From NCBI GenBank assembly GCA_049974865.1, contig JBNGCX010000003.1, positions 1-64,000 of the forward strand: a DNA stretch of 64,000 nt. Direction: 5' to 3'. Below the pieces are notes generated by a model that saw only the letters and a program-made list of their open reading frames with translations, had not been told where the DNA came from and did not search any database. Both the position numbers and the translations under genes were made by a program. This document shows, piece after piece, positions 52,969-60,728 of the stretch. This stretch comes from JAGSOU01 sp049974865. GTDB lineage: Bacteria > Pseudomonadota > Alphaproteobacteria > Rhodobacterales > Rhodobacteraceae. Position 1 is the stretch's first letter, and each line of letters starts with the position of its first letter.

Positions 52969-53325
52969 TCAGACAGGTTTGCCGCGATAGACGACCATCT
53001 CGGCACCCTTGGACTGGGCGTAGTTGTCGTAGCCGACCAGGCGCACGTGGTTGTTCGGATGCGCCTTGTGGCAGGCCTCGGCCTCGGCAAGGATGCGGTC
53101 GACATCGGTCTCGCCGAACATCGGCAGCTTCCACATGTACCAATAGTGGTCGAAGGCGTTTTCCGGCTCGGTATGCTCGACGGCCGGGTTCCAGCCCTTG
53201 GACACGATGTATTCCACCTGCTTGCGGATGCGCTCCGCGTCCATCTCGGGCAGGTAGGAGAAGGTCTCGAACTTGCGGCTTTCGACGTCGCCGAGGCTCG
53301 ATTTGTAGTCCTGCATTTCACTCAT
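52969..53325 (-). CDS. cbbS: RuBisCO small subunit, form I
   Basis: 118 residues. MSEMQDYKSSLGDVESRKFETFSYLPEMD start, GWNPAVEHTEPENAF and YWYMWKLPMFGETD core. Caps the L8 core to give L8S8. Has the long N-terminus of form IA small subunits. Confidence 0.96.
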   Translation of the reverse strand: MSEMQDYKSSLGDVESRKFETFSYLPEMDAERIRKQVEYIVSKGWNPAVEHTEPENAFDHYWYMWKLPMFGETDVDRILAEAEACHKAHPNNHVRLVGYDNYAQSKGAEMVVYRGKPV

Positions 53326-53389
53326 GGGTCTTCCTCATATGCATGGGTAGAGATCAGGCCCCGGACCGCGCCCGGGGCCTGCGGTCCGA

Positions 53390-54820
53390 TTAGCGGTGCT
53401 GGACGTCGAGCTTGTCGACGGTGTCGAACTCGAACTTGATTTCCTTCCAGGTCTCCATCGCGGTGGCGAGCTCGGGGCTCGATTTCGCAGCGGCCGTCAA
53501 GATCTCCTTGCCCTCTTTCTCCAACTCGCGGCCCTGGTTGCGGGCCTCGACGCAGGCTTCCAGCGCCACCCGGTTCGCCGCGGCGCCAGCCGCATTGCCC
53601 CAGGGATGGCCCAGCGTGCCGCCCCCGAACTGCAGCACCGCATCGTCGCCGAAGATCGTGACCAGCGCGGGCATGTGCCAGACATGGATGCCGCCGGAGG
53701 CCACCGCGAAGGCGCCGGGCATCGAGCCCCAGTCCTGGTCGAAGAAGATCCCGCGCGAGCGGTCCTCCTTGACGTAGCTCTCGCGCAGCAGGTCGATCCA
53801 GCCCAGCGTCGAGGCGCGGTCGCCCTCCAGCTTGCCGACCACGGTGCCGGTGTGCAGGTGGTCGCCGCCCGAAAGCCGCAGCATCTTGGTCAGCACCCGG
53901 AAATGGATGCCGTGGTTGGGGTTGCGGTCGAGCACCGCGTGCATGGCGCGGTGGATGTGCAGCAGCATGCCGTTCTCGCGGCACCAGTTGGCCAGGCCCG
54001 TGTTGGCCGTGAAACCGCCGGTGAGGTAGTCGTGCATGATGATCGGCGCGCCGATCTCCTTGGCGTATTCGGCCCGCTTGTACATCTCTTCGGGCGTGGG
54101 GGCCGTCACGTTCAGGTAGTGGCCCTTGCGCTCGCCGGTCTCGGCCTCGGCCTTATTGATGGCTTCCATGACGAAGTCGAAGCGCTGGCGCCACCGCATG
54201 AAGGGCTGCGAGTTGACGTTCTCGTCGTCCTTGGTGAAGTCGAGCCCACCGCGCAGGCATTCATAGACGGCGCGGCCGTAATTCTTGGCCGAGAGGCCGA
54301 GCTTGGGCTTGATGGTGCAGCCCAGCATCGGTCGGCCGTATTTGTTCATCACGTCGCGCTCGACCTGGATGCCGTGGGGCGGGCCACCGCAGGTCATCAC
54401 GTAGGCGATCGGGATGCGGATGTCCTCGAGCCGCAGCGCGCGCACGGCCTTGAAGCCGAAGACGTTGCCGACCAGCGAGGTCAGCACGTTCACCACCGAG
54501 CCCTCTTCGAACAGGTCGATCGGATAGGCGATGAAGGCATAGAAGGCCTCGTCGCTGCCCGGCACGTCCTCGATCGCGTAGGCGCGGCCCTTGTAGTAGT
54601 CGAGATCGGTCAGCAGGTCGGTCCAGACCGTGGTCCAGGTGCCGGTCGAGCTCTCGGCGGCGACGGCGGCGGCCGCCTCCTCGCGCGGGACGCCCTCCTG
54701 CGGAATGACCTTGAAACAGGCCAGGAAATCGGTGTCCTTGGGGGTGTATTCGGGCATCCAGTAGGTTTCCCGGTATTCCTTCACCCCGGCGGTGTAGGTC
54801 TTGGTTTGATCCTTCGGCAT
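53390..54820 (-). CDS. cbbL: RuBisCO large subunit, form IA
   Basis: 476 residues. Fixes CO2 on ribulose-1,5-bisphosphate. All active-site parts are present: Lys171 and Lys173 (TIKPKLG), carbamylated Lys197 with Asp199/Glu200 (LDFTKDDEN), loop-6 Lys330 (VVGKLEGDR), and SGGIHVWHMP. The sequence and the linkage to cbbQO fit the non-carboxysomal form IA(q). No csoS2 or carbonic anhydrase genes are nearby. Divergent from cbbR. Confidence 0.97.
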   Translation of the reverse strand: MPKDQTKTYTAGVKEYRETYWMPEYTPKDTDFLACFKVIPQEGVPREEAAAAVAAESSTGTWTTVWTDLLTDLDYYKGRAYAIEDVPGSDEAFYAFIAYPIDLFEEGSVVNVLTSLVGNVFGFKAVRALRLEDIRIPIAYVMTCGGPPHGIQVERDVMNKYGRPMLGCTIKPKLGLSAKNYGRAVYECLRGGLDFTKDDENVNSQPFMRWRQRFDFVMEAINKAEAETGERKGHYLNVTAPTPEEMYKRAEYAKEIGAPIIMHDYLTGGFTANTGLANWCRENGMLLHIHRAMHAVLDRNPNHGIHFRVLTKMLRLSGGDHLHTGTVVGKLEGDRASTLGWIDLLRESYVKEDRSRGIFFDQDWGSMPGAFAVASGGIHVWHMPALVTIFGDDAVLQFGGGTLGHPWGNAAGAAANRVALEACVEARNQGRELEKEGKEILTAAAKSSPELATAMETWKEIKFEFDTVDKLDVQHR

Positions 54821-54880
54821 CTGGGTCTGTCCTCCTCGGTCGAGCCTTGCCGGGAGTCGTAATTGACCCGGGAAATAGAT

Positions 54881-54894
54881 AACACTAAATTGTT
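54881..54894. promoter_or_regulatory. CbbR-site candidate in cbbL/cbbR intergenic region
   Basis: AACA-CTAAAT-TGTT within the 100-base A/T-rich gap, which also holds TTATCCAAATGATAG. LysR regulators bind T-N11-A type sites in exactly this position. Confidence 0.45.
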
Positions 54895-54920
54895 TTTATC
54901 CAAATGATAGAGTTTTACTT

Positions 54921-55880
54921 ATGGCAAGAATGGTCACCCCGACCCTGCAGCAGATGCGGCTTTTCGAGGCCGTGGCGCGGCATGGCAGCATTACCCGCGC
55001 GGCCGAGGAGGTGCACCTGACCCAGCCTTCGGTGTCGATGCAGGTGAAGGCGCTGGAAGAAAAGATCGGCCTGCCGCTGACCGAACAGATCGGCAAGGCG
55101 CTGCACCTGACCCGCGCGGGCGAAGAGGTGGCGGCGGCCTGCCGCGACATCCTCGGCCGGCTCTCCGAGATGGAAACCGCGCTGGAGGACCTGCATGGCG
55201 AGGTGGGCGGGCCGCTGTCCGTGGCCGTGGTCTCGACCTCGAAATACTTCCTTCCCCAGCTTTTGGGCAGCTTCAAGCGGCGCTTTCCGAAGGTCGAGCC
55301 GCGGCTCCAGATCACCAACCGCGAGACGGTTTTGGCCCGCCTGCGGGACAATGCCGACGACCTCTACATCATGGGCCAGCCGCCCGAGGAGGAAGCGGTG
55401 ATCGCCGAGCCCTTCCTCGAGAATGTCATCGTCTTCGTCGCGCGGCCGGATCATCCGCTGGTGGGCCGGCGGTCGGTCCCGCTGTCGCGGATCGCCGAGG
55501 AGAACGTGATCCGGCGCGAGCCGGGATCGGGCACAAGGCAGGCGGTGGAAAAGCTGTTCGCCGCGGCGGGCGTCGAACTCCCCGCCCACATGGAGTTCGA
55601 CGATAGCGACGCGATCAAGCAGGGTGTCATCTCGGGGCTCGGGGTGGCTTACCTGTCGCTGCACTCCCTGCGCCTGGAACTCGCGGCCGGAGAGATCGCG
55701 ATGCTGGATGTCGAGGGCTTCCCTCTGCGCCGGCGCTGGTACGCGGTGCACCGCAAGGGCAAGCGCCTGTCCAAGGCGGCCCGCGCCTTTCATGACTACC
55801 TCCTGGCCGAGGGCGAGCAGGAAGTCACCAAGGCGGACCGCGAAATGGTCACCAAGGCGATGCGCAACGTCGCATCCTAG
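54921..55880 (+). CDS. cbbR: LysR regulator of the Calvin cycle, CbbR
   Basis: 319 residues. Helix-turn-helix in MRLFEAVARHGSITRAAEEVHLTQPSVSMQVKALE; the effector domain includes VAVVSTSKYFLPQLLGSFKRRFP and REPGSGTRQAVEKLF. CbbR senses Calvin-cycle or redox metabolites and activates cbb operons. Divergent from cbbL, the classical arrangement. Confidence 0.93.
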   Translation: MARMVTPTLQQMRLFEAVARHGSITRAAEEVHLTQPSVSMQVKALEEKIGLPLTEQIGKALHLTRAGEEVAAACRDILGRLSEMETALEDLHGEVGGPLSVAVVSTSKYFLPQLLGSFKRRFPKVEPRLQITNRETVLARLRDNADDLYIMGQPPEEEAVIAEPFLENVIVFVARPDHPLVGRRSVPLSRIAEENVIRREPGSGTRQAVEKLFAAAGVELPAHMEFDDSDAIKQGVISGLGVAYLSLHSLRLELAAGEIAMLDVEGFPLRRRWYAVHRKGKRLSKAARAFHDYLLAEGEQEVTKADREMVTKAMRNVAS

Positions 55881-55944
55881 CGGCGCGTCGCCCCGGCCAG
55901 CGCCGTTACCGCCCATCGCGGCCTTGGCCCGAACGCTGGTGTGC

Positions 55945-56700
55945 CTAGATCGACCCCGCCTCGACCATGTAGTTGTTCGCGCTGCACATGGCCGCATCGT
56001 CCGAGGCCAGGAACAGCACCATGCGGGCGACATAGAGCGGCTCGATCGGGTCGGGGAGGCATTGCCTCTCCACCTGTTTCGCCAGCGCATCGGGCGTCAC
56101 CCAGAGCTCTTTCTGGCGTTCGGTCATGATCCATCCGGGCACCACCGTGTTCACCCGGATACGATGCCCGCCAAGCTCCCGCGCCATGGTCCGGGTCAGC
56201 CCGTGCACGGCCGCTTTCGCGGTCGCGTAGGCGGGAAACCCGGCACCGGCCTCCCACCACGAATTCGAGCCCATGTTGATGATCGACCCGCCGCCGGCCG
56301 CGATCATCCCGGGCGCTACGGCCTGGATGGTAAAGAACATGTGGCGCAGGTTGGTGGCCATGCGCTCGTCCCAATAATCCGCCGTCACCTCGCGCCAGTC
56401 GTGGCGGTCGTCGCGGGCGGCATTGTTGACCAGGACTTGCGCCTTGCCCAGCTCTTGCTCCAAGTCCCCGATCGCCGCCTTCAACGCGTCGATCTCGCGG
56501 AGGTCGCATGCCGCGAAGGCGTGATCACCATCGAGCTCCTCCAGCAGGGTCTCCGCGGCATCCGCGTCGAGGTCAAGGAAACCGACCCGCGCCCCCTGCG
56601 CGTCGAAGGCCCGAACGATCTCGGCGCCGATCCCCGATGCACCGCCGGTGACGAAAACCGTGCGTCCTTTCAGGCTTGGGTATATTGCGAATCCTGCCAT
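55945..56700 (-). CDS. SDR dehydrogenase, D-xylose/sugar dehydrogenase-like (XylB type)
   Basis: 251 residues. NAD-binding TGGASGIGAE; NNAARDDRH, YWDERMATNLRHMFF and QAVAPGM; catalytic Tyr-Lys in YATAK; RQKELW, VERQCL and MVLFLASDDAAMCSANNY near the end. These segments follow the Caulobacter NAD+-dependent D-xylose 1-dehydrogenase nearly motif by motif. The ATG at 56700 is preferred over a TTG one codon earlier. It could act on an aldose, or on another small alcohol or ketone; its place near the BMC operon raises a link with it (see findings). Confidence 0.8.
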   Translation of the reverse strand: MAGFAIYPSLKGRTVFVTGGASGIGAEIVRAFDAQGARVGFLDLDADAAETLLEELDGDHAFAACDLREIDALKAAIGDLEQELGKAQVLVNNAARDDRHDWREVTADYWDERMATNLRHMFFTIQAVAPGMIAAGGGSIINMGSNSWWEAGAGFPAYATAKAAVHGLTRTMARELGGHRIRVNTVVPGWIMTERQKELWVTPDALAKQVERQCLPDPIEPLYVARMVLFLASDDAAMCSANNYMVEAGSI

Positions 56701-56704
56701 CAAT

Positions 56705-57170
56705 CGGCCCGAGCGCTGCGTGTGTCTCCCACCATAGTAGCCCGAGCCACAACCTCGGGTCCATCAGGCGGTTGGTTGCCTCAGCCTTCTCAGAGTCTCA
56801 AACTCGCGCCCCCGGGCGATGATCTCGCACCCGGCTTCTTGGGGATGGACCGAAAGCGGAAATTGACCGGGATACCTGTCGCCCCGTTCTAGATGAGATG
56901 GGCCGCAGCCCGTCACTCCGGTTCGACGCAGAGCGCCTCCCTCGTTCAACAGCCTACGCGGCTACGGGCGGCTTGGCGACAAAACGGAGCCGGCCAGAGA
57001 GATCAGCGCGCGTTTTGCACGAACTTCGGCATACCCACGTCCAGCCGATGGCATGAGGCCCTGCCCCCGCCCGACATCTGCTGAATTGCCGGTGGTTCGC
57101 TCTTGCATCGCGCGTCGGCGAAGGGGCGACGCGTGTGGAGCCTGCAGCCGGAGAGCGGTGCCGCCGGGTT
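56705..57170. other. Scrambled region left of the IS relic
   Basis: No frame reads as a protein that I know. It probably holds decayed pieces from the insertion and deletion events that also removed the 5' parts of the transposase and the TetR gene. Confidence 0.4.
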
Positions 57171-57199
57171 CGGAACTTGACCGGTGAGGAGGATCCTGT

Positions 57200-57519
57200 C
57201 GGAGTTTCTCATGGGGTCCGGGATTGGATCGCCGCGGTCGGCGCAAAGACCGCCTACATCGAACCCGGGTCGCCTTGGGAGAACGGGTACTGCGAGAGCT
57301 TCAACGCCAGGTCCCGAGACGAATTGCTCAACGGCGAGGTCTTCTACAGTCTGCGAAAAGCACAAATCCTGATCGAACAATGGAGGAAACACTACAACAC
57401 GAAACGCCCGCACAGTGCTCTGGGCTATCGACCCCCGGCGCCAGAAACCATCGTCCAGATGGACCAGACGCCGGTGATGCACTAGCACTCAAACTGGACC
57501 ACTCAGGTGGGGCTGATCA
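57200..57519 (+). mobile_element. IS3-family element, right-end relic
   Basis: The last ~90 codons of an OrfB transposase, from RDWIAAVGAKTAYIEP through PHSALGYRPPAPETI to a stop at 57485, then the element's right end TGGACCACTCAGG followed by TGGGGCTGATCA at 57519. The DDE catalytic Glu side (ENGYCESFNA) is present, but the upstream two thirds of the element are missing. The left end was not found. Confidence 0.8.
57210..57485 (+). pseudogene. Truncated IS3-family transposase OrfB
   Basis: Reading from VRDWIAAVGA to PVMH. Only the C-terminal third of the integrase domain remains. Upstream codons in the same frame (from 57135) do not look like transposase. Not able to transpose. Confidence 0.85.
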
Positions 57520-58078
57520 TCTCGGTGCCGTAGTCGAACGTGCATTGGAGGGAATGACACCTCCGTTGGAACTTGGCGATGACTGGCGCGACTGGCTGCG
57601 GCAGCTTTTCTACAGGTATCGCAAGGCGATGGCCGCTCATCCGAATGTGGCGCCGCTGCTCGGCGCCCAGTTGGTCTCGAATGCGGGTGTTAGCCCTATC
57701 CTTGTCGAGCGCTTGTTGACGGTTCTCGAGGGGGCAGGTTTCCTCGGAGAGGAACTGATCAACACCTACAACGCCTGCCTTGCCGCCCTGCTCGGCAACG
57801 TCACGCCGGAATTCGCACCGGCCCCCGCGGACAAGCCGGACGACCGGGGTGATGACCTCCGGGAACGCCTCTCAAACCTGTCGGAAGAGCACTACCCCCA
57901 TATCCGCAAGAACCTTGATCGGCTGGCGAACCGTGCTTTTGTCCTGCGTTGGCAAAGCGGGGCGGAAGTTCCCCTTAGCGATGGCTTTGCTGTCTACGTT
58001 GAGACGTTTATATCCGGTCTGGACACGCGCAGCCGCGCGGGCCCCACCAAGCCGGAGGCCGGGAACCCGGCGCACTAA
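57520..58078 (+). pseudogene. TetR-family regulator with its DNA-binding domain lost
   Basis: Begins right at the IS end. The frame reads MTPPLELGDDWRDWLRQLFY, then AMAAHPNVAPLLGAQLVSNA and INTYNACLAALLGNVTPEF, the C-terminal effector domain of TetR repressors (TetR_C type). The N-terminal ~50 residues with the helix-turn-helix are replaced by IS sequence. The gene is therefore broken. It may once have controlled the BMC operon or the SDR gene. Confidence 0.65.
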
Positions 58079-58463
58079 ATGGCGTTTTTTTTTCAATTTC
58101 CACCCACCACTCCGACAAGTGCCTCCCGGAATCCGGACGCCGAGATTAACGGCGTTCGGTGCTCCTTTGGCCCTCGGCGAAAGGGAGATCGGCTTCGGTA
58201 AATTGCAGATTTCGTCATCACTTGGTACGGCTGCCCCGAGCGGGTCCACCGGCATCATGACGTGATCCGCAACCTTCGGCGCACGGGGCGCATGATCACA
58301 TCGGCCGCCCACCAGCCGCCACCATTGAATCGCGCCTCCAGTCCAAGGGCGACCGTTTGGTCGCCCCGGCCGATCAAACCCCGGTTCCGCGTGCCCCCAC
58401 CGAGCCCGCAGCATTTTGCGCTCCCGGCCCAGCGGGAACCGCGACACAGGGGCCTCCAGCAGC
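58079..58463. other. 385-bp region before the BMC operon end
   Basis: Holds a T-run (58087-58095) after the TetR remnant and the hairpin at 58347. No gene seen. Read on the minus strand, part of it (PSDDEICNLPKPISLSPRAK) looks protein-like but has no start or stop that fits. Confidence 0.4.
58347..58366. terminator. Hairpin downstream of the BMC operon
   Basis: GGGCGACC-GTTT-GGTCGCCC, perfect 8-bp stem, about 100 bases after the last BMC gene. No T-run follows on the minus strand, so termination is uncertain. Confidence 0.4.
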
Positions 58464-59090
58464 CTATTTTCGGCCCTGCACCGCCTCGAGCGTCGCCGTG
58501 ATCGCGTCACGTGCCTTGACCATGTCGTCGTGCCGGCCGGACATGAAGATCCGTCCCGAAGCGCCCATCATCTGGACATCGTTGACAATGGCCTCGGGCG
58601 CGGCACGCTCGGCCTCGTTGGCGGCAACGCAGGCGAACAGGGCCGGCGTCATCTCGTAGATCAGGAGCGATTGCCCGGGCACGAGAATGGACGCGTCGCG
58701 CGATCGGTTGAGGATGATCGCGTGCTGGTCCGAGAGGTCGTCGATGATGTCGTGGAAGAGGATCTTCGGGGCCAGCTGGTCGTCCGGCTTGGCCCCGATC
58801 CCCTTGAGGATCGCCTTGCCGGCCTTGTCGAGTTCCGCGGCATCGTCGGAATGCAGCTCGAGCAGGCCGAACTGGCGTTCGGTGAACAGGATCCCCGGCT
58901 CCATGTCCGGGGATTCCTTGAGGGCGAGGTCGGCGATCCGGTGGATCGCCAACGCGGGCGCGACCTCGATGATCAGGCTGTTCTGACCCTCGTAGGGCGG
59001 ATAGCCCCGCGCCCGCAGGGGTGTGGCCAGATAGGCCGCGAATTGCGGCTGCAGATCCTGGATCGGCAGATAGACGCGAAGCTCAGTCAT
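58464..59090 (-). CDS. BMC-T shell protein (tandem-domain, CsoS1D-like)
   Basis: 208 residues. Two BMC domains in permuted order. LQPQFAAYLATPLRARGYPP then LIIEVAPALAIHRIADLALK in the first, and LVPGQSLLIYEMTPALFACV with AANEAERA in the second. This layout matches the trimeric double-stacking shell proteins (CsoS1D, Haliangium BMC-T2/T3), which form gated pores. Last gene of the BMC operon. Paralogue of the BMC-T at 60115. Confidence 0.9.
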   Translation of the reverse strand: MTELRVYLPIQDLQPQFAAYLATPLRARGYPPYEGQNSLIIEVAPALAIHRIADLALKESPDMEPGILFTERQFGLLELHSDDAAELDKAGKAILKGIGAKPDDQLAPKILFHDIIDDLSDQHAIILNRSRDASILVPGQSLLIYEMTPALFACVAANEAERAAPEAIVNDVQMMGASGRIFMSGRHDDMVKARDAITATLEAVQGRK

Positions 59091-59112
59091 CGGAAGGCCG
59101 TCCTTTCCGCGA

Positions 59113-59397
59113 TTACTTCAGGGCTGCCGCGTCGAAATGCTTGCCGAGATCGGCATGCGGCCGCGGGATCACGTGGACCGAGGACACCTCGCCGATATTG
59201 CTGGCCGCCTGGGCGCCGGCTTCGGTCGCCGCCTTCACGGCGCCGACGTCGCCCTTGACGACCACCGACACGTAGCCGCCGCCCACTTCGTTGCGCGACA
59301 CGATCTCGACATTCGCCGCCTTGACCATCGCGTCCGCGGCGGTCATCGCGGGCACGTAGCCGCGGGTTTCGATCATACCGATTGCCTGATTAGCCAT
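59113..59397 (-). CDS. BMC-H hexameric shell protein
   Basis: 94 residues. Single BMC domain. AIGMIETRGYVPAMTAADAM, VVVKGDVGAVKAATEAGAQA and a C-terminal VSSVHVIPRPHADLGKHF are classical. Makes the facets of the compartment. The only BMC-H in the window. 22 bases downstream of it lies the BMC-T. Confidence 0.97.
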   Translation of the reverse strand: MANQAIGMIETRGYVPAMTAADAMVKAANVEIVSRNEVGGGYVSVVVKGDVGAVKAATEAGAQAASNIGEVSSVHVIPRPHADLGKHFDAAALK

Positions 59398-59422
59398 GGT
59401 TGGTCTCCTCGTTCAGGGGTGT

Positions 59423-59659
59423 TCAGGATTCGTCTATGGAACCGATGATGAGGGCATCGATCGGGGCTTTTAATTCGGTGAAATATCCGGCCGCGACCGA
59501 GCCCTGGGTGATCAGGACTTCCTCGCCCTCGGCGCAACCCAGCGGATCGAAGGCGATCAGCGTGGCGCCACCGACCTTGACCTCGAGCAGCGCGCCGTTG
59601 GGCAATGTTTCGACACGTTTACTGGACCAGATCCGGCCCGTGACCTTTCCACGTATCAT
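59423..59659 (-). CDS. BMC-P pentameric vertex protein (EutN/CcmL)
   Basis: 78 residues. MIRGKVTGRIWSSKRVETLP, then LIAFDPLGCAEGEEVLITQG and APIDALIIGSID. Pentamers cap the 12 vertices of the shell. Overlaps the 152-residue gene by 4 bases (ATGA). Confidence 0.95.
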   Translation of the reverse strand: MIRGKVTGRIWSSKRVETLPNGALLEVKVGGATLIAFDPLGCAEGEEVLITQGSVAAGYFTELKAPIDALIIGSIDES

Positions 59660-60114
59660 GTGGATACCCTCTCAAGCTTGATGCCCCGCCGGGTGATCTC
59701 GTCGCGCGCGAGCGGCGTGAGGCAGACAGATTTGCCCGCGCGGATGACGCGGGTGCCTTCGGCGAGCGCGGCGATGTCCCGTTCCGTGACCATGCCGCGC
59801 AGGAATTCCGCATGGGCCGGCGCGGCAGGCGCCGGGGCGGCGGGCTGGTGGGCGTGGACGGGCGGCGTGGCATGGCCCGGCGCGCCCCCGTCATGGGATA
59901 GCACGAACCGGTGCCGGCCCGCGGCCATATCGGCCTTCAGCCGGCCGTCCTGAGCGCGTTCCAGCAGGCGCATGGCGAAGGCGTTGAGATCGGCGCTGGA
60001 GCGAATCGTGACCATCTCCTCGGTCACGCGCGGCGCGCCGGCCGAAAGCTCGGGGCGCAGCCGGGCGATCTCCTCGGCCAGAACCTCGCGGATGATATTC
60101 CTCAGGTCCGACAC
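59656..60114 (-). CDS. BMC-associated protein of unknown function with encapsulation-like N-terminus
   Basis: 152 residues, GTG start 1 base after the BMC-T stop. Residues 4-20 (LRNIIREVLAEEIARLR) form an amphipathic helix like known encapsulation peptides and similar to the tail of the aldehyde dehydrogenase in this operon. A Pro/Ala/His-rich linker (about 76-103) follows. Residues 104-152 (VTERDIAALAEGTRVIRAGK, CLTPLARDEITRRGIKLER) resemble the short LTP-x-A segment seen in EutT and other BMC proteins. No catalytic domain is visible. It may be a linker, a scaffold or a small cofactor-handling part. Confidence 0.7.
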   Translation of the reverse strand: MSDLRNIIREVLAEEIARLRPELSAGAPRVTEEMVTIRSSADLNAFAMRLLERAQDGRLKADMAAGRHRFVLSHDGGAPGHATPPVHAHQPAAPAPAAPAHAEFLRGMVTERDIAALAEGTRVIRAGKSVCLTPLARDEITRRGIKLERVST

Positions 60115-60726
60115 TTAGCTGGCCCCCATCTCGCGCAGGGCCGCCTCGGCGGCGTTGCGGGCATTGCGCACCTCGGCCTCGTCCCCGGCCAGGTAGAGCC
60201 GCCCGTTGGGCCCGATCATCCGGTAGTCGATGACCTTGATGTTGGCCTCCTTCTCGGCCTCGTTGCAGGCGAGCATCGCGTAGGAGGCCGACGAGCATTC
60301 CAGCAGGTAGAGGCTTTCGCCCCCGAGGATCATCGACCCCATCCGGTTGCGGTTCATCAGGAACGCGTGCTGGTGATCGACCCGGGTGACGATCTTGGAG
60401 GCGAGGATCTTGGGCGGCGACGCGTCCTCGCGCCGGGCACCCAGGGCATCCAGCACGGCATCGGCGCCGGCATGGACCTCGGCCGTGGAATGCGAGTGGA
60501 ACTCCAGCGTGCCGAACTGCCGCTCGACCACCAGCAGGCCCGCCTTCACCTCGGCGCTTTTCAGCGCCACGTCGGTCAGCGCCTCGATGTCGAGGCCGGG
60601 GGCGATCTCGATGATCTGCGCGGCCATGCGCGCGCGGGGAAGAGAGCCGCGCATCCAGGTGGCGACATAGGCCAGCGTCTGGGGCTGGAGCTGATCGATG
60701 AAGATGAAGGAACGCAGGTCGGCCAT
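60115..60726 (-). CDS. BMC-T shell protein (tandem-domain, CsoS1D-like)
   Basis: 203 residues. FIFIDQLQPQTLAYVATWMR, IIEIAPGLDIEALTDVALKS, LVVERQFGTLEFHSHS and ILGGESLYLLECSSASYAML with CNEAEKEANIKVIDY. Permuted double-domain type as in Haliangium BMC-T2/T3. Starts 3 bases after the aldehyde dehydrogenase. Together with the BMC-T at 58464 gives two distinct gated trimers. Confidence 0.92.
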   Translation of the reverse strand: MADLRSFIFIDQLQPQTLAYVATWMRGSLPRARMAAQIIEIAPGLDIEALTDVALKSAEVKAGLLVVERQFGTLEFHSHSTAEVHAGADAVLDALGARREDASPPKILASKIVTRVDHQHAFLMNRNRMGSMILGGESLYLLECSSASYAMLACNEAEKEANIKVIDYRMIGPNGRLYLAGDEAEVRNARNAAEAALREMGAS

Positions 60727-60728
60727 GG

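Noticed and set aside
58079..58110. T-run after the TetR remnant as an intrinsic terminator
   Set aside because: The nearest stem (GCCGGG/CCCGGC) has a two-base loop and is about 14 bases away from the T-run.
49428..60726. RuBisCO plus shell proteins read as a carboxysome
   Set aside because: The enzymes in the BMC operon are an aldehyde dehydrogenase, a PLP enzyme and a kinase. No CsoS2, CcmM or carbonic anhydrase gene is present, and CbbQO-linked form IA RuBisCO is commonly free in the cytoplasm.
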